From Actinomycetota bacterium (GTDB lineage: Bacteria > Actinomycetota > Actinomycetes > Nanopelagicales > Nanopelagicaceae), in the NCBI GenBank assembly GCA_026392945.1, contig JAPLBB010000052.1:30840-94839 (forward strand): 64,000 nt of DNA. Direction: 5' to 3'. The notes under the pieces are model-generated. The model worked only from the letters and a program-made list of their open reading frames with translations, did no database searches and had not been told where the DNA came from. The translations under genes were made by a program, and so were the position numbers. Shown here in pieces: positions 1 to 9,514 of the stretch. Numbering within the stretch: position 1 is the stretch's first letter; each line of letters begins with the position of its first letter.

Positions 1-13
1 TTAACCTCAGTAG

Positions 14-505
14 GTGCTTTCAAAGACTTCTTTTAAAACCCCAATCGGACAGCTTTATTTAATCGCAGATCAGCAGATTTTATTAGCGGCTGGCTTTAGT
101 GGCTTTGATGATTTAATACCAAGATTATCTCCGGCTGATTCTGTCAGGGAGATTGAACAAATTACTGAGATTCCAGTAATTAGTGAACTTATTTCTGACT
201 ATTTCAGAGGTGATACTTCCTCACTAAATTCAATCAAAGTTCGCCAACCTGGTGCTCCTTTTTATCAATCAGTGTGGAAAGAGATGCGCAAGATTCCAGT
301 TGGTAAAACTTGGTCATACTCAGAGCTAGCAAAACGGGCTGGCTCGGCGGGAGCTGTTAGGGCAGTTGGCACCGCATGTTCTACTAACTTAATTGCGGCA
401 ATAGTTCCTTGCCATCGAATTGTTAAAAGTGGTGGATCTCTTGGAAATTATGCTTATGGTGTTGAGGTTAAAGAGTGGCTATTAAAGCACGAGGGCGCGC
501 TGTAG
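14..505 (+). CDS. ogt: methylated-DNA--protein-cysteine methyltransferase (Ogt/MGMT family)
   Basis: ORF with active-site motif PCHRIV and the Ada/Ogt C-terminal fold sequence (GTACSTNLIAAIVPCHRIVKSGGSLGNYAYG). Confidence 0.9.
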   Translation: MLSKTSFKTPIGQLYLIADQQILLAAGFSGFDDLIPRLSPADSVREIEQITEIPVISELISDYFRGDTSSLNSIKVRQPGAPFYQSVWKEMRKIPVGKTWSYSELAKRAGSAGAVRAVGTACSTNLIAAIVPCHRIVKSGGSLGNYAYGVEVKEWLLKHEGAL

Positions 506-1537
506 TAATTGAGGTAGTACTTGATTTACGGCTTCAATATCACCATCTGTTAGATCTAAATGTGTAACGAGTCTTAAGTATTTCGGACCTAGCGCGCTAG
601 CTAATACTCCTTTTTCCTTTAGCTGGGTAGACAAATCACTAGCAGTAATTTTTAATGAAGAGATATCTAATCCCACTATGTTTGTATCAACGGTGGATGG
701 ATCGATTAGCTTTGGTGCTACTGCATAAACTGCATCAGCTATTGATTTAGCACGTTTGTGATCATCTTTTAGAAGAGGCAGATTGTTATCTAATGCATAG
801 TGTCCGGCTGCAGCTAAAATTCCAGCCTGACGCATGCCTGCTCCATACCGCTTACGCCATTGACGGGCTTTTAATACCCGCTCCTTTGTAGAAACCATTA
901 ATGAACCAACTGGAGCACCAAGTCCTTTAGAAAGACAAACGCTTATAGTGTCAAAGTAGTTTCCATACTCTTTAAAATCTACTCCACTTGCAATATGAGC
1001 ATTCCAAATTCTGGCACCATCTAGGTGCAGAAATATTCCAAGTTTTTCACTCTCTTGTCGTAATTTCTTTATTTCCTCAAGAGGTTGGACAGTACCGCCA
1101 CCAAAGTTATGGGTATTCTCAACTGCAATTGCTGTAGTTGAAACAAGATATGGTCCGGAGTCTGGTCTTGCAATATTTAATGGATCATTAGCAGATAGAA
1201 GTCCTCGATTTGCTAGCCAAGTACGAGTTGTTATTCCGCTAAAAACTGCACCAGCACCTAATTCCGCTCTAACAATATGTGAATTGGTCTCAGTAATTAA
1301 TTCTTCACCAGGATTGACTAACATTCGAATTGATAACTGATTTGCTAATGAGCCGCTTGAGCAAAATAAGGCTGCTTCTTTACCAAATAATTGTGCGACT
1401 CTTTCTTCTAGTGAGTTTATAGTTGGGTCTTCACCATATACATCGTCACCAACAGGTGCTGATGCCATTGCGTCACGCATTCCAACAGAAGGCTTAGTCA
1501 CAGTGTCAGACCTAAGGTCAATTAACTGATTAGTCAT
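482..1537 (-). CDS. ltaE: low-specificity L-threonine aldolase (beta-eliminating lyase family)
   Basis: MIDLRSDTVTKPS-type N-terminus (LIDLRSDTVTKPSVGMRDAMASAPVGDDVYGEDPT) and PLP lysine region SVCLSKGLGAPVGS. Confidence 0.9.
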   Translation of the reverse strand: MTNQLIDLRSDTVTKPSVGMRDAMASAPVGDDVYGEDPTINSLEERVAQLFGKEAALFCSSGSLANQLSIRMLVNPGEELITETNSHIVRAELGAGAVFSGITTRTWLANRGLLSANDPLNIARPDSGPYLVSTTAIAVENTHNFGGGTVQPLEEIKKLRQESEKLGIFLHLDGARIWNAHIASGVDFKEYGNYFDTISVCLSKGLGAPVGSLMVSTKERVLKARQWRKRYGAGMRQAGILAAAGHYALDNNLPLLKDDHKRAKSIADAVYAVAPKLIDPSTVDTNIVGLDISSLKITASDLSTQLKEKGVLASALGPKYLRLVTHLDLTDGDIEAVNQVLPQLLQRALVL

Positions 1538-2408
1538 GGTGGAATGCTCTCACATCTTTTTTAGGGGCATCAGACCAAATTACAAGCCCCATTGCTGCCA
1601 TTACCAGCATGCCGCCACTTATGATTTTTAAGGTTAGGGGGTCACTATTGAAATAAAGGCCGAAAATTACTGCGAATGGTGTTTCTGTGGCTAGCAATAC
1701 ACTAGCAGCGGTTGCACTCATTACTGATTGAGCTTTAGTTTGTACTAGAAACGCCAAGAAGGTCGCAAAAAATGCCGTAAATAAAACTGCTAACCATACA
1801 GACGAATCTGGTGGAAGTTGGAATCCATTTTTAAATGTAAATAGAGATGCCATCACGGCTAAAGTAGTTATTTGAATCAGAGTTAGAGCATAGGTATTTC
1901 CACCATCACTCCACTCGCCGAGAGCGACAAAATGAGCTCCATATAATATGGCTGAGATTAAAACTAATGTTTCACCTCGACCAATTGAAACTCCGTTGTA
2001 AGAGATCAAGAACAAACCAATAAATGCTAGTAGCACGGCTAGCCATTGGATTCTTATCACATGTTTGCGAAGGATAATTAAAGAAATCAAAGGTGTAAAA
2101 ACTAGGTATAGACCAGTAATGAAACCAGTATTTGAAACAGTTGTATTTGTAAGTCCAAAAGTTTGGAATATATATCCGCTGCCGAGCAGAACCCCAGCAA
2201 AAATTCCTCTAAGAATAAATCTCTTACTCAGCCCGCGCAGAGCAGTAGGTCGATACATAAACATAAGTATTGATGCCAGGATGAATCTAGATGCTAAAAA
2301 TGAGAATACATCTTGTTTTTCTAGGGAGTCTTTCATGACTACAAAAGATCCACCCCATATGGCTGCAGTAGCTAGCATTGCTAGATAAAGCATGTTCCTA
2401 CTTTTCAT
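1530..2408 (-). CDS. EamA/DMT-superfamily transporter
   Basis: about 10 hydrophobic segments, WGGSFVVMKDSL N-terminus typical of EamA repeats. Confidence 0.85.
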   Translation of the reverse strand: MKSRNMLYLAMLATAAIWGGSFVVMKDSLEKQDVFSFLASRFILASILMFMYRPTALRGLSKRFILRGIFAGVLLGSGYIFQTFGLTNTTVSNTGFITGLYLVFTPLISLIILRKHVIRIQWLAVLLAFIGLFLISYNGVSIGRGETLVLISAILYGAHFVALGEWSDGGNTYALTLIQITTLAVMASLFTFKNGFQLPPDSSVWLAVLFTAFFATFLAFLVQTKAQSVMSATAASVLLATETPFAVIFGLYFNSDPLTLKIISGGMLVMAAMGLVIWSDAPKKDVRAFHHD

Positions 2409-3274
2409 TTCTTATCTCGCATCTTTTTAAGCAGTGCTACTTCACTTCCGTGTTCAGGTTCTGCTCCGGGTGTCTCTAAAATCAGCGGCGCATTAGCTAT
2501 TGCCGGGTGGGAGAGTAGCTCTGCAAATGGCTTGGTGCCGATTTCGCCCTTACCAATATTTTGATGGCGGTCCTTTAAATTTCCACAAATGTCCATTGAA
2601 TCATTTACGTGGATTAATTTAATTCTCTCAATCCCCACAATTTTTACCAACAAATCTAAAGTTTCAGTCATGCCACCTGGCTTTTTAATGTCATGGCCAG
2701 CTGCAAACACATGGCAGGTGTCTAGACAAACACCAACTTTTGGGTGCCAATCAAGTGCATCGAAGTATTTAGTTAGATCGTCAAGTTTTTTAACAAGTGA
2801 TTGACCCTGTCCAGCGGTTGGCTCGAGCAACAACCAAGGGTCGTCATCTTTAAGATTATTCAGGATCGGCATTACACCTTCATGGATTTGCTTCCACGCT
2901 TGGTCAATATGCGACTCATCAACTGCTGAACCAGTGTGGACTACAACTCCATTTGCACCGATCTCCTGACCTCGCTTCAATGAATATGCAGTAGCAGCAA
3001 GTGAGTTTTCATAAGTTGAGACTGTTGGTGAGCCTAAATTAATTAAAAATGATGCGTGCACATATGGCTTAATGTCATGCTCATTAGTTTTTGCTTTAAA
3101 TGCTTCATCCATTGCAGGGTTCGGTGCTGAGGTTGCCCAAGTTCGTGGACTAGATGCAAAGACTTGAATGGTTTCAGCTTTAATTGTTAATGCATATTCA
3201 ATGGAACGGGTAGCCATACCGCCGGATGTAGGCACATGTGCACCAATTCGAATCGAGCTTTTAGCAGCGGCCAT
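2405..3274 (-). CDS. nfo: deoxyribonuclease IV (endonuclease IV, AP endonuclease)
   Basis: RIGAHVPTSGG, GVCLDTCHVFAAGHD, HVNDSMDICGNLKDRHQNIGKGEIG signature motifs. Confidence 0.93.
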   Translation of the reverse strand: MAAAKSSIRIGAHVPTSGGMATRSIEYALTIKAETIQVFASSPRTWATSAPNPAMDEAFKAKTNEHDIKPYVHASFLINLGSPTVSTYENSLAATAYSLKRGQEIGANGVVVHTGSAVDESHIDQAWKQIHEGVMPILNNLKDDDPWLLLEPTAGQGQSLVKKLDDLTKYFDALDWHPKVGVCLDTCHVFAAGHDIKKPGGMTETLDLLVKIVGIERIKLIHVNDSMDICGNLKDRHQNIGKGEIGTKPFAELLSHPAIANAPLILETPGAEPEHGSEVALLKKMRDKK

Positions 3275-3307
3275 TTGGTGAGCCTACCTGAAGTTGGCTT
3301 ACTTACT

Positions 3308-5209
3308 CTATCGAAGAGTAATAGTGACTACTGTGCCCTGCTTAACTTTACTGCCAATAGCCGGAGTGATGTTATTTACCTTTCCAGAACCCTTTGCACT
3401 AACTTTCAATCCAAGATTTTCCAGGTCGATACTTGCATCATTTTTATTCTTACCTAATACATTTGGAACAAAAACAAACTCAGGTCCTTTTGATATGACT
3501 AACGCGATTTTACTTCCCTTACCAATTAGGTCAGATTTTTCTGGAGTTTGAGTTATAACCTGACCCTTAAAAATATTGTCACTAAAACTATATTTAACGT
3601 TTACATCAAACCCTAAATCATTTAGTTCAGAAAGTGCCTGCTCTCCACCTTTACCGACATAAGATGAAAGTGTTATCTGTTCAATTCCTTTGCTTACAAC
3701 CAGGTTGACTATTGATTTACTTTTCACTTCGCTGCCTTCTTTTGGGTCACTTGAAATTACAAACCCAGCAGCAATTTTCATATCAAAGCTTTCAGATATT
3801 TGACCAACGGTTAATCCGAGGTCAGATATCTGTCCGGATGCCACATCTGGTGTTATTCCTTGCAACACGGGAATAACAATCCTTTCTTTACCTTTTGAAA
3901 CAACTAGCCCAACAGTCCCAGATGGGGATATCTTACCGCCTCCACCTGGTTTGGTAGAAATAATCTTTCCCTTTGCAACATCTTCACTAAATACCTCTTC
4001 AACAACTTCAACAGCTAACCCAAGATCATCTAAATTACTCTTGGCTTCACTCTGGCTCATCCCCACTAGTGATGGAACAGAAATTTTTCCAGCATTAGAT
4101 ATTTTATAACTCCCAAAAAGAACTATTACTAGCAAAAATAGAGCGATAATTCGATTTCTGCGCACTCTTCTAGAAACCTTGCGTTTTTTGGTTCTAATTG
4201 AGTCTTCTGGTTTAGAAACGTTAATTGGTTTGGAGGATATTAATTGAGAAGTTTTCTCCTTTAACCCATCAAAAGCAGATGTAACAGAGACTTTTCCTCT
4301 TTTACTTTTCTTGATCGCAATTGGTGGTAAATCAAGTTCCAAGCTCATCTGGCGGCGCTTTGGATCGATATGGGCCTGGATCTCTTTTAATCTATTTAGC
4401 AATTCTTCTGCATTACTCGGTCGATGATCTGGATTAGGTGCGGTAGTTTCATAAACCAACTCTGCTAAGGAAGCAGGAATAGCGGCGTTTATTGTTTGTA
4501 TATTCGGAATTCGATCATTGACATGTCGATATGCAATTTGAATTGGCGTTTCACCACTGTATGGTTTTGAGCCCGTAAGCATCTCAAATAGAACAATTCC
4601 AACAGCATAGATATCACTTCTGGCATCTGCTACTCCTCGCTGAACCTGTTCTGGTGATAAATAAGAAACACTTCCAAGGACAACACTTGATTCCACAGTC
4701 ATGGTTTGTCCCATCGCCATATTCCTGGCTAAACCGAAATCAGCAACTTTAATTCGACCATCTTTTGAGATTAAAATATTTTCTGGCTTGATATCACGAT
4801 GAATTATTCCAATCTTATGCGCAGCAGCTAGGGCACTAAGCACCGGATTGATAAGTTGAAAAGTTTGCTCAACTGTTATTGAACCATTTTCATTTAAGTA
4901 ATCTCGAAGAGTACTTCCTTCGACCAACTCCATCACAAGAAATACTGCGGGCGGTCCGCCTTCATTCCAGCCCTGGTCTTGAATCGAAACAATATTTGGG
5001 TGTGACAGTGCAGCAGTTGCTTTAGCTTCTTTTATAAATCTTGAGACAAATGCTTCATCATTAGCTAAATGGGCATGCATGATTTTTACTGCTACCGGTC
5101 GATCTAGGCGAGAATCTAAGCCAGCATAAATTGTTGCCATACCGCCAGATGCAATCTGTCGCTGCAATAGGTAGCGATTATCAATTAGCTCACCAGTTAA
5201 GTCAGACAC
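3308..5209 (-). CDS. serine/threonine protein kinase with C-terminal PASTA repeats (PknB-like)
   Basis: kinase motifs GGMATIYAG, HRDIKPENIL, DFGLA; one TM segment; about four PASTA repeats (VPSLVGMSQSEAKSNLDDLGL etc.). Confidence 0.93.
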   Translation of the reverse strand: MSDLTGELIDNRYLLQRQIASGGMATIYAGLDSRLDRPVAVKIMHAHLANDEAFVSRFIKEAKATAALSHPNIVSIQDQGWNEGGPPAVFLVMELVEGSTLRDYLNENGSITVEQTFQLINPVLSALAAAHKIGIIHRDIKPENILISKDGRIKVADFGLARNMAMGQTMTVESSVVLGSVSYLSPEQVQRGVADARSDIYAVGIVLFEMLTGSKPYSGETPIQIAYRHVNDRIPNIQTINAAIPASLAELVYETTAPNPDHRPSNAEELLNRLKEIQAHIDPKRRQMSLELDLPPIAIKKSKRGKVSVTSAFDGLKEKTSQLISSKPINVSKPEDSIRTKKRKVSRRVRRNRIIALFLLVIVLFGSYKISNAGKISVPSLVGMSQSEAKSNLDDLGLAVEVVEEVFSEDVAKGKIISTKPGGGGKISPSGTVGLVVSKGKERIVIPVLQGITPDVASGQISDLGLTVGQISESFDMKIAAGFVISSDPKEGSEVKSKSIVNLVVSKGIEQITLSSYVGKGGEQALSELNDLGFDVNVKYSFSDNIFKGQVITQTPEKSDLIGKGSKIALVISKGPEFVFVPNVLGKNKNDASIDLENLGLKVSAKGSGKVNNITPAIGSKVKQGTVVTITLR

Positions 5210-5245
5210 AACGAAAGTTTAGAGAAAAAAACTTAAAATTAGAGT

Positions 5246-5791
5246 TTATGGCGCGCCATTAAGGGTGTAATCCGCAACATTCTTACTTAATTCCGTCAAA
5301 AAATGATTGTTTTGATCAATTAGAAATTTAATCATTTCCTGCTCTACCTGCTTTCCATCTCGGTCTATTACTCTCTGAAAGCCAAGATCTGGATCACAAT
5401 CAACCCAGATTATTTTATTTATGTAAGGGCGAAACTCTCTCTGCGCAGCGCCAACTCCTTCTAAAATCAAGTAATTGGATTTTGGAATTGTTTTAAACTC
5501 AGTAAATCTGTTTAACTTCCAGTCAAACATCGGGTAAGAAACTGGTAATTGCTTACTTAATGGCTCAAGTAATTGGGCTATCACTCGAGCAGTTAGTTTT
5601 TGCGATAGGGGATTATTCCAGCCATCATATAGATCATCCATATGAACAACACTTGATCCGGGTAGGTCATGCGCTAACTTAAGAGCCAGTGTGGTTTTGC
5701 CAGACCCTGCAACACCATCTATTGCAATTAAAATTGTGCTCTCATTTTTAATGCTATTAATCTCTCGCAAAAGATTTTGGTAATCAATCAT
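5246..5791 (-). CDS. uridine-kinase-like P-loop kinase
   Basis: Walker A GVAGSGKTT near N-terminus, HMDDLYDGW; stop/start overlap with the upstream PnuC-family gene. Confidence 0.75.
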   Translation of the reverse strand: MIDYQNLLREINSIKNESTILIAIDGVAGSGKTTLALKLAHDLPGSSVVHMDDLYDGWNNPLSQKLTARVIAQLLEPLSKQLPVSYPMFDWKLNRFTEFKTIPKSNYLILEGVGAAQREFRPYINKIIWVDCDPDLGFQRVIDRDGKQVEQEMIKFLIDQNNHFLTELSKNVADYTLNGAP

Positions 5792-6374
5792 TTTGATATG
5801 TTCTAGATTCTCTATTCCAGCGAATCCATCCCCAAACAGCTATTATCGAGAAAATTACATAGAGAACTCCCGTTAGGTATAACTGCCCTTTAAAGTATTG
5901 GTAGGTATAGGCAGTATCGACAATTAACCAAAGAGGCCAAGCTTCAAATCGTTGCCAAATCATAAGCAACTGGGCAATTACACTACCGACAAAACCAAAC
6001 GCTTCAATCGCTGAAGATGCTGCGCCAATTTTTATTAGGATCGGCCACAGAGATATCGAGGCAATGCATAGAACGCCGATGATAAGTAGGCGCTGATTAG
6101 TAGTTGATTTTCTCGGTCTTGCCCCAGTAACTCCCCAGCCAAACCACCCCAATACTCCACCAGCAATAAAAATTAATTGAAGTGCACTGCTTGCGAAATA
6201 TGCAGATTGATAAAATAGGACTGCATATAACAAACTACTCACTGCCCACCAAGGCCAGGTTGTTCGTGGCCCTAGTACACCAAGAATCACACCGATTAGT
6301 GAAGTGATGAATGCAGTTATTTCTAAGATAGAAATAGGAAACTCCTTTCCAATTCGCATTACCGAACTGGTCAA
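5784..6374 (-). CDS. PnuC-family vitamin transporter (candidate PnuT thiamine transporter)
   Basis: PnuC-like topology (WPWWAVSSLLYAVLFYQSAYFASSALQ, WPLWLIVDTAYTYQYFKGQLYLTGVLY). Annotated start lies inside the candidate riboswitch, so the true start is probably further downstream. Confidence 0.8.
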   Translation of the reverse strand: MTSSVMRIGKEFPISILEITAFITSLIGVILGVLGPRTTWPWWAVSSLLYAVLFYQSAYFASSALQLIFIAGGVLGWFGWGVTGARPRKSTTNQRLLIIGVLCIASISLWPILIKIGAASSAIEAFGFVGSVIAQLLMIWQRFEAWPLWLIVDTAYTYQYFKGQLYLTGVLYVIFSIIAVWGWIRWNRESRTYQND

Positions 6375-6430
6375 CCGGTCGGTCTGTAGATCAGACCCTC
6401 TCAGCTAAATCTCTTAGCTCCCGTGGCACT
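6341..6430 (-). promoter_or_regulatory. candidate TPP (thiamine pyrophosphate) riboswitch
   Basis: minus strand reads AAGUGCCACGGGAGCUAAGAGAUUUAGCUGAGAGGGUCUGAUCUACAGACCGACCGGUUGACCAGUUCGGUAAUGCGAAUUGGAAAGGAG: stem GCUAA/UUAGC followed by UGAGA, an extra stem GGUCUG/CAGACC, then CCAGUUCG-GUAAUG-CGAAUUGG with the P5-like UUCG-GUAAUG-CGAA and a Shine-Dalgarno-like GGAAAGGAG. Confidence 0.65.
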
Positions 6431-6436
6431 TATCCT

Positions 6437-6481
6437 AGCACAGGAAACCTAGATAAAAGGTGTATATAGTTTCCGTGTGCT
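6437..6481. repeat. inverted repeat AGCACAGGAAAC ... GTTTCC(G)TGTGCT in a divergent promoter region
   Basis: 12-bp arms with a single bulged G, 20-bp AT-rich spacer ctagataaaaggtgtatata. Confidence 0.6.
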
Positions 6482-6809
6482 TAAGTTTGGTTATATGGCA
6501 ATGATCCTATTCACAGTATTTGGTTCATTCTGGCTTGAAATCGTTTTAAAGATAGGTGTGCTAAAAAGAGTTAAGCGAGTAATTTTCAGCATTCTGCCTG
6601 TAGCAATCTTTTTTTTAATCTGGGATGCATACGCAATCGACCGTGGTCATTGGTATTTTGACCAGGACCAAATTCTTGGAATTTTTGGGCCATTTGATAT
6701 TCCACTTGAGGAGTTTCTTTTCTTCACCGTGGTTCCAATGGCTGCGATTATGACTATTGAAGGAGTCAGAACTGTAAAGAAACATTGGAAGATTGGGGAT
6801 GAGCAATGA
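6477..6809 (+). CDS. crtYc: lycopene cyclase domain protein, CrtYc-like subunit
   Basis: small 3-TM protein with FDIPLEEFLFF motif of heterodimeric lycopene cyclases; followed by crtYd-like ORF. Confidence 0.8.
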   Translation: MLKFGYMAMILFTVFGSFWLEIVLKIGVLKRVKRVIFSILPVAIFFLIWDAYAIDRGHWYFDQDQILGIFGPFDIPLEEFLFFTVVPMAAIMTIEGVRTVKKHWKIGDEQ

Positions 6810-7111
6810 TCTATTCAGATATCGCGATCTTCGCTCTTCTATTTGCCGTTTTTTTTGATCTATTTATTATTAAGACTCAACTACTGACTCGGGCTGCTTT
6901 TTGGACAAGCTATGCAATCATTTTGCCATTTCAGTTAATTACAAATTGGTGGTTAACCTCTCGCAATATTGTTATGTATAACCCGGATGCAATTATGGGC
7001 GTCCGGATTGCTTCTGCTCCAGTGGAAGATCTTTTGTTTGGTTTTGCTTTAGTGCTTTCAGTTATGGCAATGTGGGTTTACTGGGGTCGCAAAGGGCTGC
7101 AAAGAAAGTAA
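6806..7111 (+). CDS. crtYd: lycopene cyclase domain protein, CrtYd-like subunit
   Basis: small membrane protein with PVEDLLFGFALVLS motif, overlapping crtYc by 4 nt. Confidence 0.8.
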   Translation: MIYSDIAIFALLFAVFFDLFIIKTQLLTRAAFWTSYAIILPFQLITNWWLTSRNIVMYNPDAIMGVRIASAPVEDLLFGFALVLSVMAMWVYWGRKGLQRK

Positions 7112-8044
7112 CTACCGAGAGTTTCGCGCTTTGAGATATGCTGGAAGTGCAACTTTTAATCTGCGCCAATTAGATGTTTTAGCTCGTTTATCAAATATTT
7201 GATAATCAATCTTTTCAACTTCATCAACTATTCCACAATACAATTCACTAGCAGCTTCTATACATGCTCTGCTTTCGGGGCTAAGTAACTTGATACCAAC
7301 CCTTGCTTCTGCTTGTAAACTTCTCACTCGTTGTATTTGCTCTTTTAATGCATTTTTGATTTGTGGTGTAACTATTCGCGCTTCTAACATCTCTCGGGTT
7401 ACTCCGTAGGATTGAAGTTCAGTGACTGGAAGGTAAACCCGACCCCTGGTTAAGTCTTCGCCAACATCTCTAATAAAATTTGCTAATTGAAATGCAGTGC
7501 CGAGTTTTTCAGCGGCAATATTTGCTTCAGCCAGTGATTGCTTTGAAATTGTTCCTAAAATCGGCACCATTTGTAAACCAATAACTGCCGCAGATCCGTA
7601 AACATATTCGTATAAATCTTCATAAGTATGATATTCAGTAACAGTTAGATCCATGGTCATAGAATGAAGAAATGCTTCAAAATATGAAATTGGAATACTA
7701 AATCTGCTCACAGTATCCACAAGCGCTGCACCAATATGGTCATTACTTTTTCCAGATTTAATATTTGCAAGTACTTCATCGCCCCAATTCTTAAGAGACT
7801 CTGCCTTTTCATTCTCACTTAAAGTTGAAGCAAGATCATCAACTATCTCGTCGGCGTACCGAGCAAATCCATAAAGTGCGTGCACGAATGGACGTTTTTC
7901 GGGTGGTAGCAATCTTGTGGCTAGAAAGTAGGTTTTGCCATGTAAGTTGTTAAGCCGTTTACATTCAAGATAAGAGTTACACAGTTCTGAATCAGTTATG
8001 CCAGCAGCTTTTAACTCATCCATATTTCTACTTGACTGGTCCAA
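7112..8044 (-). CDS. crtB: phytoene synthase
   Basis: squalene/phytoene synthase motifs YGFARYADEIVDD and FQLANFIRDVGEDLTRGRVYLP. Confidence 0.93.
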   Translation of the reverse strand: MDQSSRNMDELKAAGITDSELCNSYLECKRLNNLHGKTYFLATRLLPPEKRPFVHALYGFARYADEIVDDLASTLSENEKAESLKNWGDEVLANIKSGKSNDHIGAALVDTVSRFSIPISYFEAFLHSMTMDLTVTEYHTYEDLYEYVYGSAAVIGLQMVPILGTISKQSLAEANIAAEKLGTAFQLANFIRDVGEDLTRGRVYLPVTELQSYGVTREMLEARIVTPQIKNALKEQIQRVRSLQAEARVGIKLLSPESRACIEAASELYCGIVDEVEKIDYQIFDKRAKTSNWRRLKVALPAYLKARNSR

Positions 8045-9512
8045 CTATTCGTTCTGCAGCAAGGCGGCCAGAAATTAACACCATTGGAACTCCGACTCCT
8101 GGCTGAGTGCCTGATCCAGCAAAAACAACATTCTCATATCCTTTTGCTAAATTTCTTGGACGGAATGGTCCGGTTTGGAAAAATGTATGAGCGCTTGCAA
8201 ACGGTGCACCTTGCGCCATTCCCTGCTTCTGCCAATCAAGGGGAGTAGTTAATTGCTCAACTTCAATCCCATCTCCAAACCCTTCATAACCGCGCTCTTC
8301 CAATGCTTTAATCATTTCTTCCTTATATTTTGGACCAATTTTTTCCCAATCAATATCAGCAGTTAAATTTGGGGTTGGAAATAACACGTAGTAAGAAGTT
8401 TTTCCGGCCGGAACAAGTGAAGGATCATCTTTTGATGGCACGGTAACTAAAATACTTGGATCACTCATTAATGTTTTCTTCTTTATTAATTCATCAAAGA
8501 CGCCTTCCCAAGATTTACCAAAGTGAATATTGTGATGGGCAAGATGGTCGTAACTCTTATTCGATCCAACCAGCAATGTGACGCATGAAGGGGAGTACTT
8601 AAGCCGTTTCACTGACAAAGGTTCTTTGCCAAGCAGGTCACGCCAAGCAACTGGGAGATCTGGGTTAAGCACAAAAACATCGGCGGTAATTCGTTCGCCG
8701 CTTTCGGTAATTACTGCAGTTGCTCTACCATTTTTCTTTTCGACTGAAGTAACCGTTGTGTTGTATTTGAAAGTAACTCCGTGCTTTTCAGCAGCTGCCG
8801 CAAGTGCTCGTGGTACAGCGTGCATGCCACCTTTAGGGAAAAATACACCGTTAACCGAATCCATATAAGCAATTACTGCATATATTGCTAAGGCTTGCTG
8901 TGGGCTTACGCCAGCGTACATAGCTTGGAATGAGTAAACCTTTTGAGTTCTGGGATCTTTTAAGAATTGATTTACCTTTGGCGCTAATTTACGAAAACCA
9001 CCAAGTGCAACTAAGCGAGCTAAGTTTGGGGTTAGCAAATTAAGTGGAGAATCAATATTACGATCAATAAAGTCATTCATCTCATACTTATATAACTTAG
9101 TAACAAACTCTACATATCGGCCGTAGCCAGCTGCTTCCTCGGGACTAATAGTTTTTGCAATTTCAGCTTGCATTTGATTTGTATCAGCATGCACATCAAG
9201 TTGGGAGCCATCATGGTAAAAAGCACGGTAAAGCGGTTTTAGCGGCACTAGATCAAGCCAATCCTTAATATCTTCCCCAACGCACGCAAGTGCATCTGCG
9301 ATTAGATCAGGCATGGTTAATACCGAAGGACCTGTATCAAATGAGTATCCAGATTTATTTAGTAATCCATTTCGCCCACCTGGGACACTTTCTCGCTCGA
9401 CCATTGTAACTTTTCTGCCAGCACCAGCAAGACGAAGTGCAGCGCTTAAGCCCGCTAGGCCAGCGCCAACAACTACAACATGATCTGTTGGTCCTTTAAC
9501 TTTTGCAACCAA
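8028..9512 (-). CDS. crtI: phytoene desaturase
   Basis: FAD-binding VVVVGAGLAGLSAALRLAGAGRKVTMVE and C-terminal GSGTQPGVGVPMVLISGRLAAERI. Confidence 0.92.
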   Translation of the reverse strand: MVAKVKGPTDHVVVVGAGLAGLSAALRLAGAGRKVTMVERESVPGGRNGLLNKSGYSFDTGPSVLTMPDLIADALACVGEDIKDWLDLVPLKPLYRAFYHDGSQLDVHADTNQMQAEIAKTISPEEAAGYGRYVEFVTKLYKYEMNDFIDRNIDSPLNLLTPNLARLVALGGFRKLAPKVNQFLKDPRTQKVYSFQAMYAGVSPQQALAIYAVIAYMDSVNGVFFPKGGMHAVPRALAAAAEKHGVTFKYNTTVTSVEKKNGRATAVITESGERITADVFVLNPDLPVAWRDLLGKEPLSVKRLKYSPSCVTLLVGSNKSYDHLAHHNIHFGKSWEGVFDELIKKKTLMSDPSILVTVPSKDDPSLVPAGKTSYYVLFPTPNLTADIDWEKIGPKYKEEMIKALEERGYEGFGDGIEVEQLTTPLDWQKQGMAQGAPFASAHTFFQTGPFRPRNLAKGYENVVFAGSGTQPGVGVPMVLISGRLAAERIVGPVK

Positions 9513-9514
9513 AA

